24,718 nucleotides of DNA. Origin: Candidatus Poribacteria bacterium. GTDB lineage: Bacteria; Abyssobacteria; SURF-5. The notes beneath the pieces were generated by a model. The model was not told where the DNA came from, did not search any database, and saw only the letters and a program-made list of their open reading frames with translations. A program made the position numbers and the translations under genes. Where the stretch lies: NCBI GenBank assembly GCA_016215705.1, contig JACRIR010000108.1, positions 1 to 24,718 of the forward strand, written 5' to 3'. Below are positions 15,787 through 22,606 of the stretch, in pieces. Numbering within the stretch: position 1 is the first letter of the stretch; every line of letters starts with the position of its first letter.

Positions 15787-16671
15787 ATGGAATTCGGACA
15801 TATTCTCAAAACCCTTAGAATCTCCGCAGGCATTAGCCTCAGAGAATTATCAAGGACCATCAATGTCTCTCCAACATATCTCAGTCTGGTCGAAAACGGC
15901 AAGCAGTCGCCGCCAAACGCCGCGAGAATAAGCCAAATTGAGGAAGCCCTCAAAGTGGCTCATGGCTCGCTCCTTGCCACCACCAATAATATGGACGCCG
16001 ATGTCGCGCTGCTGCTCAGACATGTGCCAGAGGTAGTCGATTTTCTCAAGGTGGCCAGAGAGAATGCGATGGGGTCAGAAGATTTCATGGAACTCACCGG
16101 TTTTCTTAATAGTTATGGCTGGCAGAAGATGAAGGAAGCGCTTGAGAAAGCCTCGATTGAACCCTTCAAATCGCTCTCGGAGGACCGCGAAAAAATGGCC
16201 ATCGGTCCTCATGTATGGCCCTTTCTCAACGAAAAGCTCATATTTGATATGGTCGGATTGGAAGGAAAGGAGGCGTTTTTCGAGGAGATTGTCACACGAA
16301 TGATGCGACATCTGGAAGGATTGAGGCGCGACGAAATAGTCGAGCAACTGATGGAGCGTGAAAGCATCGCCAGCACGGGCATCGGTGACGGCATAGCGGT
16401 GCCACATGCCTACGTTTCCGGTCTCAACCGAATGGTCATTGTGCTCGCCCGCATACGTGATGGATTGGATTTCGACGCGATTGATGACGCGCTCGTTCAT
16501 GTGGTGTTGCTCTTGGCAGGCCCTCTTTCGTCCAAGAACTTGCATCTGATGCTTTTGGCGCGAATAACCAAGCTCCTGAGCCATAAGAACTTTTGCGAGA
16601 GCGTGTTCGATGCCGACAGTCCGCGAGAGATCATTTCGTTGTTCAGGTCGATGGAGATGAAGATTCCCTAG
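15787..16671 (+). CDS. XRE-type HTH fused to a PTS EIIA(Ntr)-like domain
   Basis: 294 aa. Residues 6-60 are a Cro/C1-type HTH (AGISLRELSRTINVSPTYLS). A helical linker occupies 70-160. Residues about 163-290 form an EIIA domain of the PtsN/mannitol-fructose type with the phosphoacceptor His207 in GIGDGIAVPHAY and the following LDFDAIDDALVHVVLLLAGP and HLMLLARITKLL. The protein could therefore couple phosphorylation by HPr or NPr to DNA binding, in one polypeptide. AGGAG 5 bp before the ATG, plus the perfect promoter upstream, fix the start. The zinc-ribbon gene follows after 11 bp. No EI, HPr or EIIB/C gene is in the window. The domain calls are firm; the regulatory role is inference. Confidence 0.92.
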   Translation: MEFGHILKTLRISAGISLRELSRTINVSPTYLSLVENGKQSPPNAARISQIEEALKVAHGSLLATTNNMDADVALLLRHVPEVVDFLKVARENAMGSEDFMELTGFLNSYGWQKMKEALEKASIEPFKSLSEDREKMAIGPHVWPFLNEKLIFDMVGLEGKEAFFEEIVTRMMRHLEGLRRDEIVEQLMERESIASTGIGDGIAVPHAYVSGLNRMVIVLARIRDGLDFDAIDDALVHVVLLLAGPLSSKNLHLMLLARITKLLSHKNFCESVFDADSPREIISLFRSMEMKIP

Positions 16672-16682
16672 GGGGTGGGAAA

Positions 16683-16985
16683 ATGAACGCGAACAATCAA
16701 GTCAAACTGCTTCTGAAACTGTACAAACTTGAGAGCAACGGCAATGGTGTTGACAAAGCGCAAGCAGTTCGACGGCTTGAGAAGAAGCTGGACTCTTCTC
16801 TCTTGAAACGGTATCAGAGACTGAAAGAGAAGAAGGGAACCGGAATAGCAGTACTGAGAAATCGTATATGCAGTGGGTGCAAGATGGTCTATCCGGAAAC
16901 GCACGAAATGCTGAAGTACAGAAACTTCATTCATTCTTGCGAGTATTGCGGCCGCTTGCTTGTGGTAACCGAAAAATCGGCGTGA
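16683..16985 (+). CDS. Short C4-type zinc-ribbon protein
   Basis: 100 aa from the ATG at 16683, preceded by GGGGGTGGG; an open frame extends upstream but overlaps the EIIA gene. Cys63 and Cys66 (CSGCKM) with Cys86 and Cys89 (CEYCGRLL) form the zinc ribbon, and LLKRYQRLKEKKGTGIAVLR before it matches the linker of the C4 zinc-ribbon (zf-RING_7) family. Family members usually carry a long N-terminal coiled coil and total about 240 aa; here only about 60 residues precede the ribbon. Function is unknown; nucleic acid or protein binding is likely. Probably co-transcribed with the HTH-EIIA gene. Its stop codon directly abuts that of the converging uxaA-like gene, leaving no room for a terminator. 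Confidence 0.82.
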   Translation: MNANNQVKLLLKLYKLESNGNGVDKAQAVRRLEKKLDSSLLKRYQRLKEKKGTGIAVLRNRICSGCKMVYPETHEMLKYRNFIHSCEYCGRLLVVTEKSA

Positions 16986-18152
16986 TTATATGGTAGGACC
17001 GCACCGTGTTATCGCAAACTCCACATGTCCGAGAACTTCTGAACGCGTCTTCCGGCCGCTTGCGGTTCGGAGAAGCACCCTCAAGAGCGCATCTCCCAGG
17101 CGCGGGAGAGGGGCGCCATGAGTGAAGAGAGGGCTGGCGTCAAAATCAATGTTCTCTTTCATGGTTGCCCACGTATGGGGGTTGCCGGTGATTTTCACAA
17201 CCGGTGCGATTGGCGAGCCTGTGGGCGTGCCTCTGCCGGTAGTAAATAAGACTATCGTGCAGCCACCTGCAAGCATCCCGCTTACGGATTCAACGTCCTG
17301 CCCCGGCGTATCCATAACAAAGAGACCTTTTCCCTCGATCTGACTCCCATAACTGAGAACGTCTTCAATAGCGGATGTTCCCGCCTTGTAAACACAACCG
17401 AGCGACTTCTCTTCTATCGTGCTGATGCCACCAGCCATGTTTCCAGGCCCCGGCTGAGCCCCCCGTATGTCGACTCCCATCGCAATCGCACCCTGTTCGA
17501 CGCTATACACGAAATCGAGAAGCTTGCGGGCAACCCCCTTCGAGCGGCATCGACGGGCCAGGATGTGCTCGGCCCCAATCATCTCCGTCGTCTCTGAAAG
17601 AACGACGCTTCCTCCCAATGACACGACCCTGTCGGCAACCCAGCCCACAACAGGATTGGCTGCGATTCCGGACGTGGCGTCGCTTCCTCCGCATTCAAGA
17701 CCGACCGTCAGCCGCGAAATGGGGAAGCGTTCGCGCCTGGCTCCTCGGATTTTTCCGGCCAGTGCGCGCGCAACCTGCACTCCTTTTCTCACGGCGGCGC
17801 TCGTTCCGCCCAGTTCTTGAATGACGATCGTTTCCACTGGCTTCTTGCAGAGGGATATGCTCTTTCTCAACGAGTCAACGGGAACTTCTTCACATCCAAG
17901 GCTTACGAGCAACACCGCGCCGGCATTGGGATTAGCTCCCATGCCGCCAAGCGTCCGCACAGTCTGCTCGAAATCGGCGCCGATTTGGCCGCAGCCCAGC
18001 GGATGTTCGAGAGCCACGGCCCCTCTGACTTCCTCAGCGATTCTCTCTGAGACGTGATTGGCGCACACTATCGTCGGCACAATCAGCACATGATTGCGAA
18101 CGCCCACTTTCCCATCAGGCCGGAGGAATCCTTTGAAACTCATGTCACTCAT
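16986..18152 (-). CDS. UxaA/GarD-family sugar-acid dehydratase, large subunit
   Basis: 388 aa matching the C-terminal catalytic part of altronate/galactarate dehydratases: the opening GFLRPDGKVGVRN (8-20), LGCGQIG, VSLGCEEVP, LECGGSDATSG, and GNMAGG further on. Altronate dehydratase converts altronate to 2-keto-3-deoxygluconate in hexuronate breakdown; relatives act on galactarate, sulfolactate or other hydroxy acids. In split forms a SAF-domain small subunit is encoded next door, as here at 18383-18787. A KDG-type kinase just upstream fits this pathway. Start options are the ATG at 18152 or 18143; a weak AGGAAG lies about 12 bp before the first. A 230-bp repeat island separates it from the small subunit. 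The exact substrate is not decided by sequence. Confidence 0.9.
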   Translation of the reverse strand: MSDMSFKGFLRPDGKVGVRNHVLIVPTIVCANHVSERIAEEVRGAVALEHPLGCGQIGADFEQTVRTLGGMGANPNAGAVLLVSLGCEEVPVDSLRKSISLCKKPVETIVIQELGGTSAAVRKGVQVARALAGKIRGARRERFPISRLTVGLECGGSDATSGIAANPVVGWVADRVVSLGGSVVLSETTEMIGAEHILARRCRSKGVARKLLDFVYSVEQGAIAMGVDIRGAQPGPGNMAGGISTIEEKSLGCVYKAGTSAIEDVLSYGSQIEGKGLFVMDTPGQDVESVSGMLAGGCTIVLFTTGRGTPTGSPIAPVVKITGNPHTWATMKENIDFDASPLFTHGAPLPRLGDALLRVLLRTASGRKTRSEVLGHVEFAITRCGPTI

Positions 18153-18174
18153 CTGCCGAGTTCACTTCCTCTTT

Positions 18175-18253
18175 GTCATTCCCGCAAAAGCAGAAATCCA
18201 TGTTCTTGTGGTCACGGCAAGCTAATCTGGATTCCCGTTTTCGCGGGAATGAC
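18175..18253. repeat. 79-bp inverted-repeat element of the ATTCCC-N8-GGGAAT type
   Basis: The left arm (18175-18200, starting GTCATTCCCGC) and right arm (18228-18253, ending GCGGGAATGAC) are complementary at 22 of 26 positions and flank about 27 bp. The right arm contains ATTCCC-N8-GGGAAT (18231-18250), the consensus shape of the neisserial dRS3 repeat. A second such 20-mer is at 23923-23942. The element lies 22 bp upstream of the uxaA-like start codon. Confidence 0.75.
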
Positions 18254-18322
18254 GTAGGGTATGTAGCTTCTTTGCGGTTCAACCATAAACCCCTAACCGA
18301 CTACCCCGCGCCTTGCGGCCCC

Positions 18323-18376
18323 CCTTCGCCTTTCGCCTTTCGCCTCTTTTCACCATGAACCATAAACCATAAACCC
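18323..18376. repeat. Heptad repeat words (CCTTTCG and ACCATAA types)
   Basis: Two adjacent short tandem arrays with 7-bp period: CTTCGCC/TTTCGCC units (18323-18347), then ACCATGA-ACCATAA-ACCATAA (18352-18372). The same pair in the same order, joined by CTCTTTTC, recurs at 22512-22573. They fill the gap between the two dehydratase subunit genes. No gene is present. Confidence 0.8.
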
Positions 18377-18382
18377 AGTTTC

Positions 18383-18787
18383 TCATGAGCGAAGCGAAGC
18401 AATCTCTCTTTCTTCCCTTTCGCCTTTCGCCTCTTTCTGACCTTGGACCTTGGACTTTGGACCTTGGACTCTTTTTCGGATATCCCCTCTGCCGCGCTCG
18501 CTCGCCAGATTATGCGTATGAACGTGCTCTCCCGCTCGAATCGGCCGGGTCGCGCGTCCTATCTTTTCGCCGTATTTTGTCACTTGTGAGCCCTTGCGCA
18601 TTTCCTCGAGCGCGAATTTGTGATAGATGGGTATTCGTTGCAGCAGCCGAACCATCTCGCCGGCGTCCGCAGTGACTGCAATCTGGCCCTTGCTCAACGG
18701 ACGCAACGCGACCGCGACGTTGTCGCCCGGGCACAGCTTGAGCGAATTGGGTCTCTGCCTAGCGTTGGATTTTCGAGTGTCCCGCAT
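18383..18787 (-). CDS. SAF-domain small subunit of the UxaA-type dehydratase, with repeat-derived tail
   Basis: 134 aa. Residues about 16-100 form the SAF domain found at the N-terminus of altronate dehydratase: GDNVAVALRPL, IPIYHKFALEEM, VTKYGEKIGRAT, AGEHVHTHNLAS and RGRGD. It should pair with the large subunit at 16986-18152. The ATG at 18787 follows GGAGG by 9 bp and overlaps the kinase gene by 29 bp. From residue 107 onward the sequence is not protein-like: KVQGPKSKVQG and KEAKGEREERE are translations of heptad repeats, and the final IASLRS comes from a further repeat word that supplies the stop. The tail therefore looks like coding sequence overwritten by a repeat island. The domain call is firm. 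Confidence 0.85.
   Translation of the reverse strand: MRDTRKSNARQRPNSLKLCPGDNVAVALRPLSKGQIAVTADAGEMVRLLQRIPIYHKFALEEMRKGSQVTKYGEKIGRATRPIRAGEHVHTHNLASERGRGDIRKRVQGPKSKVQGQKEAKGEREEREIASLRS
18415..18470. repeat. Heptad repeats inside the 3' end of the SAF gene
   Basis: CCTTTCG-type units (18416-18433) and GACCTTG/GACTTTG units (18439-18470), both with 7-bp period, are in frame with the SAF gene on the minus strand and encode its last residues. A further word (18383-18407) provides the TGA stop. Confidence 0.8.
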
Positions 18788-19718
18788 TGAGTGCGGCCTC
18801 CACTTCGGCCTTTGTAACCAGAGCGAGATCGCCCGGAATAGTGAATTTCAGGGCGGCTATTGCAGAGGCGAAGTTAATGGCGTACTCCGCACTCTGTGTC
18901 AGATAACCGAAAAGGAATCCTGCCGAAAATGCGTCGCCCGCGCCCACTCTATCAACCTCTGTCGTTGCGACGACAGCCGACCTCAATAGCTTTCCCTTAT
19001 GACAACAGATAGCCCCATCTTTTCCAAGAGTCACAATAACCGATGAACAGCCGAATCGTGAGGCAAGCGCCGTAACAATTTCTTCAGGAGCGCCTTTTGT
19101 TCCAAAAACATTTCTGGCGTCTTCAGAGCTGACAAAGAGGATATCTACCTCCGAACATATGGGCGAAAGGGCTCGCTCGGCCTGTCGATGGCTCCAAAGC
19201 TTCGTTCTGTGGTTCACATCAAAGGAAATCACCGAACGCTCTTTTCTGGCTCGCTTTATTATTTCGCTCACGAGACGGCGGCAATTCGGGCCCAGGGCCG
19301 CAGTGATTCCGGTCAGATGCGCTACACGTGCTCCTTTAAATAATGACCAGTTGATCTCGGACGAGTTGATTGTGTTTATGGCCGAGTTCTTTCTGTCATA
19401 GGTCACGCGATGGGGCCGCGGCCCTCTTCCGAACTCAATGAAATAGGTCGCGTTGCGGCCTTCATTCGTCCAGATTATCCCGGATGTGTCCACGCCGTGC
19501 GCCCGGATGGACGACGCTATTTTCCTTCCGAGTGGGTCGTTTACAAGCTTCGAGACCCAGCAGGTCTTCAAGCCGAGCCGCGAGACCGCAATGGCCGTAT
19601 TCGATTCGGTTCCGCCAATAGACACATCAAGAGAGGTCGCCTGCTCGATAGTCTGGTGGTCGGGAGGCGAGAGGCGTATCATCGTTTCCCCGAACGTTAC
19701 AACGTCAAAAGGCCCCAC
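18759..19718 (-). CDS. kdgK: PfkB-family sugar kinase, probably 2-keto-3-deoxygluconate kinase
   Basis: 319 aa with both PfkB signatures: GGTESNTAIAVSRLG near residue 35 and DRVGAGDAFSAGFLFG near the C-terminus, holding the catalytic Asp. FIEFGRGPRPHRVTYDRK followed by NSAIN resembles the substrate region of KDG kinases, where Arg and Tyr contact the keto-acid. It would phosphorylate 2-keto-3-deoxygluconate with ATP, the step after altronate dehydratase; the overlap with the SAF subunit gene supports this. The start is GTG at 19718, with GGAG 8 bp upstream. A repeat island reaches to within a few bases of this ribosome binding site. Other PfkB substrates remain possible. Confidence 0.85.
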   Translation of the reverse strand: MGPFDVVTFGETMIRLSPPDHQTIEQATSLDVSIGGTESNTAIAVSRLGLKTCWVSKLVNDPLGRKIASSIRAHGVDTSGIIWTNEGRNATYFIEFGRGPRPHRVTYDRKNSAINTINSSEINWSLFKGARVAHLTGITAALGPNCRRLVSEIIKRARKERSVISFDVNHRTKLWSHRQAERALSPICSEVDILFVSSEDARNVFGTKGAPEEIVTALASRFGCSSVIVTLGKDGAICCHKGKLLRSAVVATTEVDRVGAGDAFSAGFLFGYLTQSAEYAINFASAIAALKFTIPGDLALVTKAEVEAALNAGHSKIQR

Positions 19719-19731
19719 GACGTTTTCTCCT

Positions 19732-19985
19732 CTATACTACTCAATATCAGAATCACGAATTCTTGTCTTGATTTTCTTTTCTTTTTCTTTCCCCAAATCC
19801 GTGTTAATCCGTGTCAATCCGTGGTTAAGATGACTCTTTTTCTTTTATTCTTCTTCTTTTCCCCGTGACTCCCGCGCTGAGGCCCCGCGTTTCGCGGGGT
19901 CCCGCCCCCGGCGGGATGCTCTCCGTGGTTAAGACTGCGTCTTCTGTTTCTTCTTCTTTTGGTTGGTTGCGGCTTTGCCGCGCTG
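19732..19985. repeat. Repeat island between the kinase and dehydrogenase genes
   Basis: No gene. The segment is built of short imperfect words: a 70-bp block (19732-19803) also present at 21045-21111; three 10-bp units AATCCGTGTT-AATCCGTGTC-AATCCGTGGT (19797-19826); T/C runs; GC-rich hairpins (CCCCGCG-TTT-CGCGGGG, 19883-19899); and TTTCTTCTTCTTTTGGTTGG followed by TTGCGGC (19947-19973), which recurs three more times in the window. Confidence 0.8.
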
Positions 19986-20013
19986 TGCAGGTACACTGAT
20001 TAAGCTGCAAATT

Positions 20014-21024
20014 TCAGAACTCCACCAGCACTTTAAGTTCGGTGTTTGGCGAAAGCAGCCGCTCAAAGGCCTCCGGCAGTTCATCGATTGAAACGGTCTC
20101 GCTCACGAGACTGTCGGCCTTGAAAACACCCTTATGCATGAAATCGAGAATGTCGCCGAATTCTGCCCTTGTGAATCCGAGCGTGGTTTGCATCGAGACC
20201 TCTTTGATAATCCACAACACCGGCTGGACTGTTGCAGGCTCCAAACATACGCCTACCAGAACGACCTTGCCTGCGCGTCTGACGAGATTAAACGCCTCTT
20301 GCGTAGTATCCGGCACTCCGACGCACTCGAATACATAATCGACACCCACGTCGTTTGTGAGATCGCTCAACGTGTTGAGGACATTGTCCCCGGCATCGAG
20401 AACTACGTCTGCGCCGAATTCCTTTGCCGCCTGTGCCCGTCTTTCAACCCGCTCCGTCGCTACTACCAGCCTCGCGCCCGCAAGCCGCAGGTGCCGGATG
20501 ATGCACAATCCGATTGGGCCCGCTCCCATCACCAGCGCCGTGTCACCCACCTTGAAACCCGACATACGAACGGCGTGATAGGCGGTGGCGAACGGGTCCA
20601 TCACCGCCAAATCACGCAACGTGACGTTCTCGGGAACTTTGAGCAGCATCGAGGGGAAGACTCTCATGTATTCCGCATACCCGCCCGGCATGTCGCCGAT
20701 GCCGATCCCGCCCATCTCCCGGCAAAGATTCGTAAAACCTTTCATGCACCAGAAACATTTGCCGCAGTAGAGAGCCCCATAAAGGCCTGCCTTCTCACCA
20801 ATGCCCCATCCTTCCACTCCCTCACCAAGCTCCGCAACGACCCCGCTGCATTCATGTCCCATTATGGTGTCGGGCGGTAGCAAACCGGTTGAATACAGAT
20901 GCAGGTCGGAGCCACAAATGCCCGTATACTTCATCTTGAGAATAATCTCGCCCGGCCCCGCCTTTGGAGTCGGAATTTCTTCCACCACCATGCTTCTTCT
21001 GTCTCTTAGAATTGCCGCCTTCAT
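20014..21024 (-). CDS. Zinc-dependent alcohol/polyol dehydrogenase (MDR family)
   Basis: 336 aa. Catalytic zinc ligands Cys37 (GICGSD) and His57-Glu58, structural zinc Cys87, 90, 93 and 101, and Rossmann motif GAGPIG near 170. It is a paralogue in layout of the dehydrogenase at 4144-5139 and should oxidise an alcohol, polyol or sugar acid with NAD(P)+. Placed among a KDG-type kinase, a UxaA-type dehydratase and a ribokinase, it could catalyse the first oxidation of a sugar or sugar acid. The ATG follows GGGAG at 7 bp. Its upstream gap is a repeat island with (TTC)n runs, so any promoter lies in that island. Confidence 0.93.
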   Translation of the reverse strand: MKAAILRDRRSMVVEEIPTPKAGPGEIILKMKYTGICGSDLHLYSTGLLPPDTIMGHECSGVVAELGEGVEGWGIGEKAGLYGALYCGKCFWCMKGFTNLCREMGGIGIGDMPGGYAEYMRVFPSMLLKVPENVTLRDLAVMDPFATAYHAVRMSGFKVGDTALVMGAGPIGLCIIRHLRLAGARLVVATERVERRAQAAKEFGADVVLDAGDNVLNTLSDLTNDVGVDYVFECVGVPDTTQEAFNLVRRAGKVVLVGVCLEPATVQPVLWIIKEVSMQTTLGFTRAEFGDILDFMHKGVFKADSLVSETVSIDELPEAFERLLSPNTELKVLVEF

Positions 21025-21044
21025 TTGTCTTCTCCCAACACTCT

Positions 21045-21400
21045 CTTACTACTCACATTCGAAATCGCGAATTCCTGTCGTGATTTCCTTTTTGTCCTTC
21101 CCCAAATCCGCGTTCATCGGCGTTCATCGGCGGTTAAAGACGCCTCTTTTTGTTTCTTCTTCTTCTTCTTCTTCTTCTTCTTCTTCCTCCCAAATCCCGT
21201 TCATCGGCGTTCATCGGCGGTTAAAAACGCCTCTTTTCGTTTCTTCTTCTTCTTCTTCTTCTTCTTCCTCCCAAATCCGCGTTCATCGGCGTTCATCGGC
21301 GGTTAAGAATGCCTTTTGATGTTTTCTCTTCTTTTCCCCGAATCCGCGCAATCTGCGAAATCTGCGGATTCCCCATTTCTTCTTTTGTTTGGTTGCGGCT
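21045..21400. repeat. Repeat island with three tandem units and (TTC)n runs
   Basis: No gene. After a 67-bp block shared with 19732-19803, three tandem units start at CCCAAATCC, positions 21101, 21189 and 21270 (periods 88 and 81 bp). Each carries two CGTTCATCGG decamers and GGTTAAnAnnGCCT; the first two end in (TTC)11 (21154-21186) and (TTC)9 (21241-21267). Then come AATCCGCGC-AATCTGCGA-AATCTGCGG (21350-21377) and a fourth-type word TTTCTTCTTTTGTTTGGTTG (21376-21395). Confidence 0.88.
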
Positions 21401-21435
21401 ATACCACGTTGCTAAGTCAGATTCTCTCGTCCGCT

Positions 21436-22227
21436 TTATTCCAGTGGCCGTACCTGACCTATCAGCAAGTCATTCGACCCGTGTGTTACAAAGCCGCCGC
21501 GATACTCTTTCGGCTTTAGTGTGGATACGACTTCCATGATCTGGCTTCCTAGCGGACATTGTTCCCACTTCGGTTGAAAGAAACCGATCTCCGGTTCGCC
21601 GCTGTACGCGCTCTTGATCCTGGTCTTGGATGGTATAAGCATGGGCCGGCTGAGTTCGGAGTTGAGTCCATTGCCCGTCGGAATATACTTCCACGACATC
21701 CACGGATGTGAGTTCGTCATCTGTTCCATCATCTGGATGTTTTCTTGGCTGATTTCAGTGGCATTGTTTACGGATATTTCCGCCAGTCGGTGGCCGTTCT
21801 CCGACACGTGCGCTCGCCAAACGTTTTCCATGCGCGAAGGATCGGGCAAATCACCGTAAAGCTTGGGAACTCCGAGAAGCTCACGCCCAAGAAGAATCGG
21901 AATCGTATTGTTCTCCCACAAAACGAGCGCATAGTTTCCGACGATGCTGTCTTTGTGACCGTTGAAAACCGCAGGAAGATTAATCCCGAAGATGTTGTAG
22001 CCTCCGCCCGCGAGAAAGTCGACGCTCCCACATTTCGAATAGTAGACCACTACAATCGGTTCGTCGGCTATCTCGAACTGCTTCGGCAGCAGGTTGCTGA
22101 CCGCGTCCTTCTCCGTAAGATACAGCGCCGTAAGCGTCGTCACGTCCTCATATTTCGCAACGGCCTGCCCCTTGACCGGTCCGATACTAATCGGCATGAG
22201 ATAATAAGTGTTCTTTCTTAGTTCCAA
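21436..22227 (-). CDS. Acetoacetate decarboxylase-family protein
   Basis: 263 aa. LVLWENNTIPILLGRELLGV is followed by PK, matching the family core ExxGxPK; Lys122 corresponds to the Schiff-base lysine of acetoacetate decarboxylase. Family members decarboxylate acetoacetate or carry out related Schiff-base chemistry on keto-acids (decarboxylation, dehydration, aldol reactions). In a sugar-acid gene set a keto-acid substrate other than acetoacetate is plausible. The start is TTG at 22227, with AAGGGAG 8 bp upstream. No CoA transferase or other acetone-pathway gene is nearby. Family is firm; reaction is not. Confidence 0.88.
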   Translation of the reverse strand: MELRKNTYYLMPISIGPVKGQAVAKYEDVTTLTALYLTEKDAVSNLLPKQFEIADEPIVVVYYSKCGSVDFLAGGGYNIFGINLPAVFNGHKDSIVGNYALVLWENNTIPILLGRELLGVPKLYGDLPDPSRMENVWRAHVSENGHRLAEISVNNATEISQENIQMMEQMTNSHPWMSWKYIPTGNGLNSELSRPMLIPSKTRIKSAYSGEPEIGFFQPKWEQCPLGSQIMEVVSTLKPKEYRGGFVTHGSNDLLIGQVRPLE

Positions 22228-22333
22228 TGCTTACGCTCCCTTCATGCGCCAGTTGCAATCATGCTGAGCGCTTTGTTGTCGTTCCGACCACCTGACCACG
22301 CCCGCGACGTGGTTAATTGTCAAAAAAACCCAC

Positions 22334-22447
22334 TTAATTCGGAAACACCATGCCACATGGTGTCCCCGAATCAAGAGAAACGGTGAGCCTTCGACCGCGA
22401 TGAATGGCGTATGCAGCACACCATGCTGCATGGTGTCCTCGAATTAA
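22334..22447. repeat. REP-like palindromes, copies 2 and 3 in tandem
   Basis: Copy 2 (22334-22374) starts TTAATTCGGAAACACC and has an imperfect complementary right arm; it has the same 41-bp length as copy 1 at 3991-4031. Copy 3 keeps the core CACCATG-CTG-CATGGTG (22419-22435) and right arm but has lost the left TTAATT arm. Both are followed by AAGAGAAAC, so the pair arose by local duplication of about 73 bp. Confidence 0.8.
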
Positions 22448-22484
22448 GAGAAACAGTCGTGGGTCTCCTAGAAGCTCTTCACAC

Positions 22485-22606
22485 TGTCATTCTGAGGGGA
22501 GCGAAGAATCTCCCTTTCGCCCTTTGGCCTTTCGCCTCTTTTCACCATAAACCATGAACCATGAACCATAAACTCCGCACGCTTCGCGCGGCCCCTTTCG
22601 CCCCTC
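22485..22606. repeat. Repeat words between ribokinase and the ADC-family gene
   Basis: No gene. GTCATTCTGAGGGGAGCGAA followed by GAATCTC (22486-22512) is a dispersed-type word related to the one at 18383-18407. CCTTTCG-like heptads (22512-22540) and ACCATAA/ACCATGA heptads (22544-22573) repeat the arrangement at 18323-18376. The ribokinase stop follows immediately. Confidence 0.75.

Noticed and set aside
21101-21310. Tandem repeat units considered as a CRISPR array
   Set aside because: Units are 81-88 bp with no unique spacers, the intervening sequence is a TTC microsatellite, and no cas genes are present.
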